Source: Liolophura sinensis (Eukaryota > Mollusca > Polyplacophora > Chitonida > Chitonidae). From it: a stretch of 64,000 nucleotides of DNA. Shown one piece after another: positions 1 through 13,141 of the stretch. Position 1 is the first letter of the stretch. Each line of letters starts with the position of its first letter. The notes beneath the pieces were generated by a model. That model was not told the DNA's origin and did no database searches. It worked only from the letters and a program-made list of their open reading frames with translations. The stretch covers positions 58,106,512-58,170,511 of the forward strand of contig NC_088301.1 of the NCBI RefSeq assembly GCF_032854445.1, in the 5' to 3' direction. The position numbers and the translations under genes are program-made.

Positions 1-1334
1 TAATCATCACACTATTATATTGTGGTACAGACTTTGACGTTTTCAGGTATTTCCATTTTTTTGCGAGTGCATAGGTTGCCTCTGTAAGTGCGTGAGATAT
101 AAAGTTTCAAACAAGTTTTCCTGACAAATATAAGAATGGCCACAGAAATCGGAATGGCAAAATTTAAGACGACATTCAAATTATTTTAAAATTATCCAAG
201 CGAAATAGCTTACTTATGACACAGTTTCGTGTTAACAGACTACAAAGTCACGCGAACGTTCCCATGTATAATACACGCACACATATGCAGATGCCATTGG
301 AAGTAGTCGATTGTTAAAGCTTCTGCGGGCAGAGTGAAGATATGAGGATATTGTGGTTAGCAAAGTCACAAGCAAAGTTGATATCTAAATGGATGCAATG
401 ATCAAAGCCTTTTCATCAGCATGATGGGAGAATTTGATGTTTGCTAGCCTATAGCTAACTCCTGTTCAGATAATTGATGAGAGCCCAATATAAAACACCT
501 CTGTTGCATGTCAAGCTGGCTGCATTTGGGGAGTTTCCTGTCAAACAAGGATGAACCCATGGGCCTATCTCCGTCAGAGAATTGCACCTGTGTTACAGGC
601 GTTAATATTTTATATGAACTGGATTTTTATCACAGACGCGGAAACCCATGTGCTATTAACGCAGTGAGCATGTTAATACCCACTGTGTTATGGTGCCTAA
701 ACCGATGGCTTCGTTACTTGTGTTCACTGGCTATCGTGGCAGCGATTTCGGGCGGAATTGTCATTCCAGCAAAGTTTCATCTAATATATCGCTTTTCACA
801 TGCATTGCTGCATTTTTTTTTACCTGATTCTGCATTGAAAAGTATATTTGATAAATAATGGAAATATAGAAGTCTTCTAAGAGTGGCCAAAACGTCATTG
901 GAAAACAGACTTCGCCAACAAAAAACAGCTTTTTGATGGTTTGCAATCTCTGTTGTAACCCACAGCATTTGCTTACTCTGATACATGTATCCCATTTTAA
1001 ACTTCATAGCTGTGCTATTAACGTACGTCGATGGTTCATATCATATATATATATATATATATGATCACGGGTAACGGCAGCAATTATTGATTTTTAATCA
1101 ACTTGAAATATTTTAAAGTCAACCCAAATTTGATATGAAACGAATTGCAAACAACTTACACAGATGTGTACCTAATTGTTCTGAGTTTTCACGTGTACTA
1201 GACACAATTTAGGACTTAATAAAAATAAGTAAAAACAAAGACGCGATCGTGCTTTGACAATTTTTGATTGAAGTATGTTCAATTATCGGGGATGTCTAAA
1301 AATAAAAGCCTAACTGAGGTAAATTGCCAAGCAG

Positions 1335-1395
1335 CCGGAGTTCATCAATTACGTGTGACCATTTACCAACTAGCACACTGTCGTCGCTGCCCTGA
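1335..1395 (-). repeat. dispersed repeat motif, family c, copy 1
   Basis: Read on the minus strand this segment contains a core of the type CAGTGTG.TAGTTGGTAAATGGTCACACGTAA. Clearly related cores occur at about 14220-14262 (plus), 59505-59560 (plus) and 54484-54525 (plus, more diverged). The family was not identified. It is likely part of an old interspersed element whose ends I cannot define. Confidence 0.4.
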
Positions 1396-1754
1396 TTTTA
1401 CTCTCCATACTGTCGTCTTTTGTATCACCTCTTGGGCATATTGTCCTCACGTATTTATATTCGTTCTATATTTTCTACGACGTATGTCGTTCTTGAGATA
1501 CCGGAATAGCTGGCGCCAGGGTAATACCGTTGTTATTAATAATTCCACGTGGTAATAAGCTTCTAGGGAAGTACTACTGGTTACTTTGATAGCATCTCCT
1601 CAGAATAATGACCGCTAACCATGTCCCCTACCTGTGGCTTGATAGATGGACAAAACGATGTATAGGTTGCTTGCCGCCCAAACTCAAGGCAAAGTTTTCC
1701 CGTGTGCCTTTAAATTTTAAAAACGCTCGTATATTCATTGTTAATTAAAAAGTC

Positions 1755-1930
1755 TGATCAACGAGGTTGCGAGTTCGAATCCACCTCTCGGTAATTTGGT
1801 TGATTGTAAAGTCAATAGTCTTGTCATATGCACCCTGTCTTCCTTCACCCATATACCTGATCGCCGTCATATAATCGAACAATTCTTAAGCGGAGTATTG
1901 AATACCAACTTGAATCAGTCAGTCAGGACC
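1755..1930 (+). mobile_element. tRNA-derived SINE, degenerate
   Basis: A pol III B-box-like block (GCGAGTTCGAATCC) lies at about 1768-1781. It is followed by a body that ends with a decayed version of the tail shared by other SINEs in this window (CGCCGTCATATAA..GAACAATTCTTAAGCGG). No A box or folded tRNA can be recovered upstream, so this is not a working tRNA gene. The family name is not known to me. Confidence 0.5.
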
Positions 1931-2619
1931 AAGGCTGCTAGATAAATGGCCTTATTAATATTGTTCCACTCATGTGTTAATGTGTAGCACAAAATATTTG
2001 TTCAAAGCTTTATTTCCCTTATATACTCTCTGTTTGTGTGTAAAAGGGCTCTCCAGTGTAAATTCTGCACACAGAAGACACATACATTCAAAGTTGTTTC
2101 AGTGTGTCATTACACATTCACATTTCAGCCTTCCTTACGTAGGCCTACATACTGTACAATACTGTATGTTGAATTCTTTACCACGCACCAGAACTTCTTT
2201 TTAACATCTGAGTGTACTAGAAATATATATTTTTAGCATCGGTAAAAAATGTATTAAAGAAGAAACTTATTTCCCTAACTTTATAAAAGAACCCGTATTA
2301 AGATGGTTTTGGACGGAGTGTTCTTGCCGACAGCTAAACGCCAGAGTGTACATATAATACAAGTTGAACGGTGTCATGACATTAAGCTACATGTTACCTT
2401 CTAACCATAACGCGCATAGGGCCAGACTGACAGGTTTGGGCGTCTGCCTACCAAACATGAATTAAGGCTGTTTCCCAAGTGGCGTCACCAGGTGACAAGC
2501 TATTTACCCACTTGCCCTTTTTGGTCATGAAATATACACTTTGGAAAAGTTTAAAGAAATGTCCATAAAAACAAATTCATCTTAATTTGATGTGAAAATA
2601 TTTTGTACCTTAACATTTA

Positions 2620-2747
2620 TTTATTTATTTATTTATTTCATTGTTGTTTTACGCCGTACTCAAGAATCTTATACGGCGGCGGCCAACAATATGGTGGGAG
2701 GAAACCGGGCAGAGCCCGGGGGAAACCCACGACCATCCGCAGGTTGC
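2620..2747 (-). mobile_element. 5'-truncated SINE with target-site duplication
   Basis: The minus strand reads from a GC-rich body (CCCCCGGGCTCTGCCCGG) through CCGCCG and TTGAGTACGGCGTAAAA to a (AAAT)n tail, which is the 3' half of a SINE seen in full at 46868-47122. The insert is bracketed by identical 12-bp copies of CCTTAACATTTA at 2608-2619 and 2748-2759, a clean target-site duplication of the kind made by LINE-driven retroposition. The tRNA-like head is missing. Confidence 0.8.
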
Positions 2748-5700
2748 CCTTAACATTTAAAGCATGTCAATAATTCTCCAGAGAGAACTTGATAAGGGCA
2801 GTGCGTGTCTTAAGATAATTCTTACACATGTGACGTTTATCGGACAGACATTTCTCCGTTGAGTAGGTTTGCAAATTATTATTCTATTATTTCAGTTATG
2901 AAACCTAACCACATGATGCCTGTGTGTCAACAGATAACTCGTCATGATGTCGAACTACCGACTGATTAGGAGAGATTTTTTTGTGGATTCAAATGTGTGA
3001 TTTACTTATTCACACGGCTGATTGTTCACTAAGTAAGAAATCTATCAATGAATAACAATACAGAGTATTCCAGTAAAGTAGAATGTACAGTTAATAATTA
3101 AAAGAAATGGGAATTTTACCACACATTTAAGATGTAATTGTAAACCACACGGCAAACATTGTTCTTACTTTTGCAAAGAGAAAAAGATTGCAATACTCAA
3201 ATTCCAGGTCTACTAAACTTGCGACCTCATAAACGATTGAAAGCTTAAAACCGATAGTTATTTAAATGTTCAATGTATAAATCTGGGTACAGATATAACC
3301 GAATGAAAATCAGGATCGTGCCTGATGATCTACTGTGCACTGGGGACTGGGTACGTTTATAACAGTAGAGTTATTTGCTACTTCCAGTTCTTAAAAGTAA
3401 AAGTGAAAAATAAAAGTCTGTGGCTCTAAAGACGAATAACATTGCATCGACTGCTGCTCGCTATATTTACATACACATTTTCCCATTAGACTTTAACATT
3501 TCTCTCTCAAATGTCAAGAATGAGTGAAATGTGTAACCAAAGGTACACAAAAAGTGTCCCAACGTTTCATTCAGCAAAACGTTATTCATTGAACACATTT
3601 GTCAACATATGCCGCATTAAACAATCATTTGAGCATTATATCATCAAACATACAAAACAAATATCGTCCTCAACCCATTTCCAAGTTTTGCCCAGATAGG
3701 TTGTGTGTAAACCGGTTTTAATCATCGTATACATCTTAGTTACATAAGTCATCAATGTGATTACTCGGAAATACAATAAAATGAAGACAGACAAGTTTAT
3801 GTCACACAATAATCTTGGCCAGAATGTACCTGCACACAGACACGAATGGATATGTGTGTATCATAAAAAGGCGAGCTTATTTTTATAGTCGTGTTATCCA
3901 CAGCTTGGTCGTGTTCCACCCAAAGATGTCAACTGCGAGTTCACCTCGGTCAAGTGGGGTATTGTTTTTTTCTGTCTAGTTTGTCACTCACAGTGTTTAA
4001 GAACAATTCACGCCGTTGGTATAATCAAGCGGAATAAACATGTAGTGATCATTCACGACCATCGTGCAAAACATATCATTGTTAGTTTTTGGTTAAAATG
4101 TGTGTTGTATGTAATATGCCTAAGCTACAGTTCTGTATTCACAAAGAAACTTGTTATTTAGACGAAAGACTTAATTACATGTCATAATATAGTTTTATTT
4201 TGGTATGACCCCTTTCATGAGTATTTAAACATATATTCAGAAAAAGCAAGTGCATAATTTCCAATCGATATGGACTGTCTTCAAAATTAGAAATATTCGC
4301 ACTTGTTGATTCCCACAAATAAAAATTGTGTTATTTTCTACTGGCGTAGATACGTAATATTTTAAACTACTCTTTCATGCACAAAATGATTTCTAAAGCT
4401 AAACTGAAACAAAACTAGTGTTGAAACGTATTAACGTTTAGTAATCTCTCTTCTCTTCCTCTAAGACTACTGTAGAGAACATTGTTGTGTTATGCGAGCA
4501 ATGCCGTTCACGTCAGCATTATTCTAATTAGTTGTTAGTTGTTATTTTCAGTGACTTATCACTAAGTGTCGTCAGCAACATAAATATTGTACAGACTCAC
4601 GTAACCATCCACCCAAAATTAAATGTATTGCGAGATGTGTATTTCCCCAATGTGTGATATATGCGTGGAATCTATACTGTGGCCCTAACCCAAGAGGAAA
4701 ATGGCATGCGCTCTTGTGCACAAATGTAAGTGTCAATATTGTGGTTATAGCCTGAATGGAATTTGTCATTTTGTTTACTTAATGTTTGATGTACTATTAT
4801 GTCTACGACCGTATGAAGGTACCAATGACCAATGTGTCGTTGTTGAAGTTAGACTGAAAAACTTCATAAACGTTCTGGTTTATGTTCTAACTGTATGTTT
4901 ACTTAGACAATCGCGCTTGGAGAGCCATTATAATTGCATATCTTCATGGCGGAATTGTTGTTCTTGTAAATCTACTTATCTCGTAATAATTATTAGTACA
5001 CACGAAAAGAAATATAACAACAAAGAATTATCAAATAAAACAAATGGCTTTTGCGATCACAGTAGTTCGGGAGATATTCAAGGTAAGTAGTAGGCCTATA
5101 CAATATAGTTAGGTGAAATACGTATAGCCATTCACATAGAAATTTAAATGGATTTGTCAATTGATGGATTTTATTCTTCGTGTTTGAGCTTGGAGAAACT
5201 CGAACAATGCCCCAATCCAACGTTCAGCATCATTTTGTGAGTACTCCCCAAGACGGAACAGCCTCGGATATGGAGACGACCTTATTGATCCTCTCTGTTT
5301 GGCTGCAGTTGCTGTCAAACGTTACAAGCAGGTGGATGCAAACAGACAGGAATTTTATCAACATATTCAACAGCAATTTATTCCTAATGGGTAAAAAAAG
5401 GGCCAATAGCTAGTACATTTACAGTTAATCGTGGATTGTGTAAGCTAGAATCTGTCGTGGAGAGCATCCAGTTTTACTAATTAGACAAAGTATATCCTAC
5501 AACAGCCTCTCAGATTCCTAAGCACTACTAACAGTTGTGTAGCTAAATCTAAGATGTTGCTCTCTATAAGATACACCTCGTCAGGCTATTTTCCAGGTTG
5601 ACTTCTTTATATGTCGGTAACACTCCTCAGACACAAGACGTCAAGTGTGCGACTCAGAAAATCTCCTAATTTGCTGTTGTGCGGTTAGCTGGGTTGTCAA

Positions 5701-5879
5701 GGTGATGTTAATTTGTTATCCATACAGAGTTACTGTGGTATAGATTCTTAGAGGAAATATAGCATGCAAGCAGTGCCACAGGAAACTATGTCTCGACAAC
5801 AGCAAAGCGTCGGTTGTTTTGAGGTAACATCATTTTTTTATTTCAGAAAGAATACACAAGGCCTAACCAAAGAAAAACA

Positions 5880-7485
5880 TGAGTAATTTTCACAAAAACA
5901 AAGACGAAGTACTCATGCACTAAAAAAGCGAAGTACACATGCACTACAAACGGGATACTCATATGTGACAAAGACGTGTTACAAAACGGTAATACAAAAC
6001 GAAATACATGCTCTATACAACAACATACCCAAGTACTACACAACCAAACACTAATGCACTACACCGCGAGATGCTAGTGTGCTATATACCGGAACTCTAA
6101 TGCACTAAATTACGCCACGAGATGCCCGTTCACTACATCACGAGATGCCCGTTCACTACACCACGAGATGCCCGTTCACTATATCACGAGATGCCCGTTC
6201 ACTACACCATGAGATGCCCGTTCACTACACCACGAGATGCCCGTGCACTACACCACGAGATGCTTGTGCACCACACCGCGAGATGCTAGTGTGCTACATA
6301 CTGGGACACTAATGCACTAAACCACACCACGAGAAGTCCGTACACTACGTCACGAGATGCCCGTTCACTACACCACGAGATGCCCGTGCACTACACCACG
6401 AGATGCTTGTGCACTACACCGCGAGATGTCCGTACACTACATCACGAGATGCCCGTGCACTACATCACGAGATGCCCGTACACTACACCACGAGATGCTT
6501 GTGCACTACACCGCGAGATGCTAGTGCACTACACCGCGCTACACCGCGAGATGCTAGTGTGCTACATACTGGACACTACACCACGAGATGCCCGTGCACT
6601 ACACCACGAGATGCTTGTGCACTACACTACGAGATGCTTGTGCACTACACCGCGAGATGCTAGTGTGCTACATACTGGGACACTAATGCACTAAACCACG
6701 CCACGAGATGCCCGTGCACTACACCACGAGACGTCCGTGCACTACACCACGAGATGCTAGTGCACTACATCACGAGATGCCGTGCATTTCACCACGAGAT
6801 GCCCGTGCACTACACCACGAGATGCTTGTGCACTACACCGCGAGATGCTAGTGTGCTACATACTGGGACACTAATGCACAAACCACGCCACGAGATGCCC
6901 GTGCACTACACCACGAGACGTCCGTGCACTACACCACGAGACGTCCGTGCACTACACCACGAGATGCCCGTGCACGTCACCACGAGATGCCTGTGAACTA
7001 CACCACGAGATGCCCGTGCCCTGCACCGCGAGATGCTAATGTGTTATATACTGGGACACTAATGCACTAAACCACGCCATGAGATGTCCGTGCACTACAC
7101 CACGCGATGCGTTTGCACTACACCACGACATGTTCGTGCAATATATCACGAGATGCTCGCGCACTACACCCGAGATGTCCGTGCACTACACCTCCAGATG
7201 CCCGTGCACTACACCACGAGATGCTCGTGCAATATATCACGAAATGTTAGTGCACTTCAAGAGGCTAGTGTCCTATATACCGGGACCCAAATGAACTAAG
7301 CCACGCCACGAGATGCTCGTTCACTACACCACGAGATGCTCGTGTAATATATCACGAGATGCTCGTGCGTTACACCACGAGATGCTCGTGCACTACACCA
7401 CGAGACGTCCGTGCACTACACCACGAGATGCCCGTGCACTACATCATGAGATGCTTGTGCACTGCACCGTGAGATGCTAGTGTCT
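5880..7485. repeat. minisatellite, 23-bp unit with higher-order periodicity
   Basis: A tandem array whose core unit is about 23 bp, built from CACTACACCACGAGATG followed by CCCGTG, TCCGTG, CTTGTG or CTAGTG. It degenerates leftward to about 5880. A longer variant block (CTACATACTGGGACACTAATG then CACTAAACCACGCC) recurs near 6079, 6294, 6560 (shortened), 6668, 6856, 7042 and 7270, giving a superimposed period near 190-215 bp in part of the array. Because 23 is not a multiple of three, translated frames rotate through the unit and produce long spurious open frames. It is not a gene and has no CRISPR-like spacers. Confidence 0.9.
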
Positions 7486-9278
7486 CAGAAACACTTTTTC
7501 ATTTTAAGACATCTCATTTACACTTTTAGCTGGTTTGTGCGCCAATCTATAACAACATTGTGAAATCTTTAACGCTACTGCTGTGAAATGACGCCCATTT
7601 CATTGTCTGCTGCATTACATTGACTTGTGTGGCGTTCTCGTGGAACATCTTAATTTTATGCAAAAATCTGATGGATTTAAGACCTATTTTATTACATCTC
7701 ACCGATCAATACTGCTGTGCACTTAAATACGACTTTTCCGCAAAAGAGCCTAATCATCCTTGCAACTACTCACGACTGTTTTATTTAGCTCCAACAGTTC
7801 AATATGTCGACCGATTTTTATGCGCATTCAGAAGAATGTTCGCACAAAAGAGTGCTTGCTAGGAAATGTTTAACTTATATTTGTAATACGTGCATGAGTT
7901 TTGCAAGCCCCTTTCGGTTTTCGCCTTTGTACTTCAGATGTGAGAATATGGGTTATATACATTTAGTGATTTAACAAACTACAGGCATGATTAAGGAGTA
8001 GTGGGAAAACAGAAACAAATATGAAATAAGGCAGTTTTAGGTTTATAGCTACTTATACACCGTACTTGAGCTTATGCGTGATTTAATCCCTATAGTCCAT
8101 CCCTATATGTCAGTGCTTGGATCAAGATACATGTAATAAGACTAACTCAAACATCCGGTTTGTTAATTGAGAACACCATGAAGGATTCCAACTATCACAG
8201 GAACTGGCTCATGCGACCAGGAAGTAACAAGGCGCATGATCTCGTCTTATTGAGAACAGTGTTCATCACATCAACTATTCTTAGAAATACAGCGGAAATC
8301 TAGCCCATACTGAGGAGTTCATGACAATGTTGCCTTTGCTTGTGATCTCTCCTGCATATATCTTGCATGCTAATCCGTCGGAGTTGACGGCCTCGGCAGA
8401 AAACAAAAGTTTCTATGTTTCTACTCAAAAGCACTGCAAACGCAAATTCTTGATCACCTTTCTACTAAATGAGTTTCCGCTTCAGAAAAAGACATATACA
8501 TGTTTGAAGTTTTCCGTTTAAGGCCACGTTATCATATCTCGAACCAGACATCATTTTTATGATCGCGTATTAGCTGCTTTACGACCCCTGAGAATCGGAT
8601 TTCGGATTAAGAATCAATCTAAACCTCAAGTTGCACAGCCGTATCATTCGTTATCCGAAACACGGGCCGTCGTTCAGAACTTGATAATCCGGATGCCCTT
8701 TACCGACCCAATCATGTTTACCAATCCTAGAAATATGCACGTCAAATCTAGTAACAAAGAGGTGCATTCATATGTTTTTGATGTTTTAAATCTACATTTA
8801 ACAGAAGTATGTCAGAGCAAAATTTAATTCAAGTACCAAGTAGATTTATACGAATAGATGCCCGAAGGTCCCCGAGCCCACGGTCAAGCGGATTTAAGAT
8901 CGGATCAAGCGAAATCGGGCAGAACTTTGCAACGTATCTAAAATAATTACGGCAATGTCAGACTTGAATTATAGGGCTACCATTTGCCAACCCAAAAATA
9001 AACCTTCTTAAATGATAACAGAAATCACTGAACTAAAATCTTAGTGGTTGTGCACAGTGGCACATAGAGCATGTACTTACGCAGATTTGTGCGCGATACA
9101 TGAATATCAATGATACCTTTCCCTCTGGGTAATATATAAGGTCAATAACAGTCTTTGTGTACTTCAGGCATTTTGCTCTGTAGCATTTAATACGGTTTAG
9201 TCTCATCAGTGGCGCTTCCTTTAGAAATCAAATCTACAAATAACAAAATAAATCAAATAGTTTTTTATGTAATACTTC
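7486..9278. other. intergenic stretch, nothing recognised
   Basis: No convincing coding frame, RNA gene or repeat was seen. Open frames here are at most about 80 codons and resemble nothing I know. Confidence 0.5.
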
Positions 9279-9654
9279 TTAAAGGAGAAGAAAATGTAAA
9301 TGTCAAACAAATACCATTGAAAACAGTATGCATTTCCTCGCAGGAGCATGCCATAAAAAATTATTATATACCTCAAGTTGACAAATTATTGAGTCAGCGC
9401 CAAAATCTGCTATGGGCGACTCCATTTTGCCTAAAAACTAGTCCTGAAGTCTTCTGTGTTAGGAGGAGAATTGTCGTTGGAAACCGCCGAAGTGCAGTAC
9501 GTACATTTCCGGTAGAACTCTTCTTCTCAGAAGGTAACGAACAGTACAGTTCGTTTTCCGCTTGACGATCGGGAAACCGAAATGTTGGACGTAGGTTCCG
9601 AGTTTACACGAACAAGCCGGCAGTTTTAACGATTCTTATTTTCTTCTCCTTTAA
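9279..9654. mobile_element. candidate MITE flanked by TTAA
   Basis: A 17-bp inverted repeat, TTAAAGGAGAAGAAAAT, sits at 9279-9295 and its exact reverse complement at 9638-9654, enclosing about 340 bp. Both ends carry TTAA, the target used by piggyBac-type transposases, so the simplest reading is TTAA duplication plus a 13-bp terminal inverted repeat. An open frame of 118 codons starts at 9209 and runs through most of the element; it resembles no transposase and is probably chance. Confidence 0.5.
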
Positions 9655-11659
9655 AACATGATGCTAAAGGGCGTGTGGTTTGCTACTACTTATGCATTTA
9701 CATGAGCTGTGGTAAATTGACTGTCGTCGCTGCTCTCGTTTTTCTCTCTACGTAATTATAAATTATATGAAGTTTCTAGATTGTTAAAATTTAAATCGCG
9801 TGTTTAGGGAGATGGGATAAGGAGACAGAATTCAAAGCAAAATGTTTGCGGATAACCATGCAGCCAGTTGGTAGTATTCCATCAGGTCTATAATTACGTG
9901 AGCGGGACGGGCGCCTGTCGGGCAGCGGCATGTATGCGCTGTCAACCACACGTGTGTAACATAAAAACACATGTACAATCCATGGATGGCGAGAGGACCC
10001 CGACACGTTTGGCGAAGGAAATGTGTTCATGTCTTCTTCAGTATAAACTTGGTGAAAGCAAGAAATGAACAGAATGCTATTAGAACTGAATAAATACGAT
10101 ATGTGAGGAAATACTCCGTAGATAAGGACGTCAGTAGTGCGGCTTAATAGAATTACTCCGCGAGGACACTGGGGAAAACTCTTTAGTATCTCCAAAGAAC
10201 ATTGCACGTAGAAGATCCCAAGGGCCTTTCGATCTGAATCAAGCCTTGTGCATTGATTTGACACGTATGTTGATATTGCCTCCATGTACCTTTGCCAGGG
10301 CCACGTAGACCACTGTAGGCCTCGTTATAACTGATCATTCCTAACCCATACACTCCCGTCACCCTCCCAACCTCTGCCCATAATGAACATTTTGTCTGTT
10401 GGAAAGGTACACGCCATCATGCCAAGGTATGGTAATAAATATCGACAATTTTAGTTTAGAAACATGCTTTTATATACGCAAAGTTCTGTTTGAAGCACAA
10501 ACGATGACAATTAAAATAACAATCGTACGATGTACACAGTTAGCAGACTATACAAGGTACACGTTCACCCACGCTGTTTGAACAGTAACTCAGGGAATGA
10601 CAAGATATCGAATCTATTCAATGCGCGTAATGTGATCATTGTCCATCGCAGTCATGATGTACAGTTGGTCAAATAGCTAATGTCCTCAAGAATCCTACAA
10701 TCCATGTGTTGTAGTGTAAACCTCCAGTACAACGTCTTCAATTCTAACAATCCAATCCTATTCAGTATCAAATTAGTTGAAGATATACATGCATATTTAT
10801 TGTGCAAAGAAGGAATGTCTGTCCCAGCTGAAGGCGAGTGGTATGTATTACTACATGCTGAATATGTAGAGTGCTAAAATACACTATAGTTGTGAATTTT
10901 AGCCCAATGAGCAGAGGTAAATGTCGTAATAACTCCTCGGCTCTAGCCATTATACATTATACATAACATTTAAGCGCAACGCAGTTTTGTGAAAATCACC
11001 CGCTGTTTTACATGTAACTTAATATATTTTCAGATTTCAGTTTTTTTGCAAATGATTTGAAGATACTTTGTGTGAAAGCTATTTTGTAGCCGACTCATGA
11101 ACTACAATATGATTTAGACTGAGTGTCGAGTATATAGGATTACAGCCTCTAAATCCCTAGCTTCCGTCTTTGATTTGAACTGAGGAATACTAATTCCATG
11201 TAGAGGACGTGGCTTTCTGCCTCAAACCAGACAGGATTCTCGTCGCTCCCGTTGAGTTCACATAGCTACGACCTAACATTGATGGATCGGCATAGCCGAG
11301 TCATCGTGGATTTAAGTGTCCTCTGGAGGCTGGCGACATAAACTAATAGACAATGATTAAATGCCCGCTGAGATCTCTCTAGAGTTCACGTAGGAACTAA
11401 AGGGGACCAATTTTGTTACCAAATGCCGTGAAATCCGGCGATAACACGATTTACCTTGAGATTCATGAATACCGTATTGTGTTTTGAAAACATTTTCATT
11501 CATTGATGTACTTCGGTGAAATACATCGAGTAAATAAGTATACCCAGTGTATGACATAAAAATACATACTTAATATTAAACTGAAATGATACAGTCTTCT
11601 GACTCTGTTAAGCGTACAACTACACATTTTGTCTAAACGTGCAATGCTTCTACACTTAC
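9655..11659. other. intergenic stretch, nothing recognised
   Basis: Contains a 164-codon open frame on the minus strand (9791-10285). It has no recognisable domain, no similarity I can name and no clear splice context, so I do not call a gene. Confidence 0.45.
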
Positions 11660-11954
11660 CTGGGAGGCCGCTCCGTAAACCAACATGCCTGACATGGGAC
11701 TTGATCAGGACATATGAGTCTTGCTGATCATTGGAATTAACAGACCTGGTGAATACAAACGGCGTGTTTTGCTCCCAGTCGAATGACTTTTGCATCATTC
11801 CTTCTTTAACAGGTCCATTTTGGGGCTCTTCCACTATGGCATTGTGGCTGAGTGCTCTGGTGTGCACACGCGAACATTTGCGGCGTCTACTTTTATCTCC
11901 AACCACAACAAAGCACTTCTCTTTGCCCTGTAATTGCTTGTGCTCGTCCGTCAT
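11660..11954 (-). CDS. candidate orphan first coding exon, unknown protein
   Basis: The minus strand has an ATG at 11954 (context CCAACATGA) followed by 98 open codons. They end at a consensus splice donor, CCCAG|GTAAGTG, with the last exon base at 11660 and the intron in phase 1. The translation starts MTDEHKQLQGKEKCFVVVG, is hydrophilic with a basic patch (KSRRRKCSR, about residues 21-29) and ends with a segment containing FVFTRSVNS and KSHVRHVG. An in-frame stop lies shortly upstream of the ATG. I cannot find a convincing second exon between here and the left edge, and I recognise no domain. It could be the 5' exon of a gene continuing off the window or a chance open frame with a donor-like site. 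Confidence 0.35.
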
Positions 11955-13141
11955 GTTGGATGGAAATGTTTTAGATGGCTTGCATTGCCTTCACCGATGT
12001 GTCTGCTTGTCTGACACAGCCATTTGCTGACGATTTATCCGGGACACTAGAGCGAACGACGACTGCCGGCCAGCCTTATCCCATGGATTATCGTTCTTGA
12101 ATTGGACGCTGGTTGGATAACTACCAGCCATTCACAACACTAGTCCACAGCGTACCTTACTGTTATGCGATACCCAAGCATTCCTATATCAATTGTTTTG
12201 TTTTTATATCCGCCAAGTACGTCATAATCTCTACAATATACTTATGCAGTGACCCCATGTAATGACAGGTAATGTCTTAACATCGCTAATGCTATTACTG
12301 GTACGCATGTCTCGGCAAAATGATTAAGGGAATTGTATTAAAATGACTCTTTTACTTCAAATAACATTGTGTACACATTTTGTAGAGGTTTAACATATGT
12401 CGCTTGAACACCTAGATCTAAACCACCCCGTGCATCGGATCGTCTAAATGCTTTTATTCCTAGCTTCTTTAGTCCATTCTTATTGAGCCGACTATAAATA
12501 CTTCTCCAAATGAACCTTTCAGCTTACCGGCGAACAAATTACACATTCTATAGGGGGTAGTGCTCTCGGCGTTCCCACCAACTCATTGAACAGCTGTCTG
12601 CTGAACGTGGAATGCATTCAAGCATTCTTACGAGATAGCCTAAAACTGTAGGAAGAATCGTGGTTTCGATTTACCTGAGTTACCTTCGATACTCTTCCCA
12701 CAGCCACTTTGAACGCGCGAGAAGTCAGATTGCGTTAGCCGATAATGATGATTACACCGAGGGTAATTATCGTGAAAATGCGCCTAGTAGACTGGCAGCC
12801 GTGCCGCGTACTGACGGGAGAGACCTATCCAACAGAGCATGACCTTTCAGAATCTTTACACCAAACTGACATCTGCCTAAAAACAGCTTCAGGAACAAAA
12901 GTCTAAACAACTTTTTACAGCTCATTCACAGGTTTATTATTTATGTCATCAATCTGTCGTGGTTTAAGCAGGAACTCACTTTTGCTCATTTTTGATCGTT
13001 GCCTAAAGACTTACTTTACAGCTTTTTTCTTATATCATTGGGTCAGTTTTATGGGTTGAGGAGACTTCAGCGCTAGGGTGAAGCACCGACGTTTGACAAG
13101 TTACTGACGAATTTTCCCATTTGTGACTCAGGGGACTATAG

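Larger units (their letters stand above)
1..5879. other. intergenic stretch without recognisable gene
   Basis: AT-rich DNA with open frames of only 60-130 codons in scattered frames, none with a recognisable domain or a consistent exon structure. It contains a short (AT)n tract near 1043-1063, two SINE-derived segments (about 1755-1930 and 2620-2747) and one copy of a dispersed 45-bp motif (about 1335-1395, minus orientation). I see nothing else. Confidence 0.6.

Noticed and set aside
1755-1800. tRNA gene suggested by GAGTTCGAATCC
   Set aside because: Only a B-box-like block is present; no A box, anticodon arm or acceptor pairing could be found upstream.
4701-5090. Cys-containing 129-codon plus-strand frame ending near CAAGGTAAGTAG
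   Set aside because: The donor-like site overlaps the stop, no acceptor or homologous pattern was recognised, and the composition is that of the flanks.
6380-7299. Several plus-strand frames of 70-104 codons rich in HYTTR/CTTPRD
   Set aside because: All are translations of the 23-bp minisatellite in rotating frames.
5880-7485. CRISPR-like array
   Set aside because: Units are contiguous with no unique spacers; the setting is a eukaryotic genome with a minisatellite.
9791-10285. Minus-strand frame of 164 codons
   Set aside because: No domain or homologous pattern recognised; an attempt to join it to the candidate exon at 11660-11954 gave no convincing acceptor or continuity.
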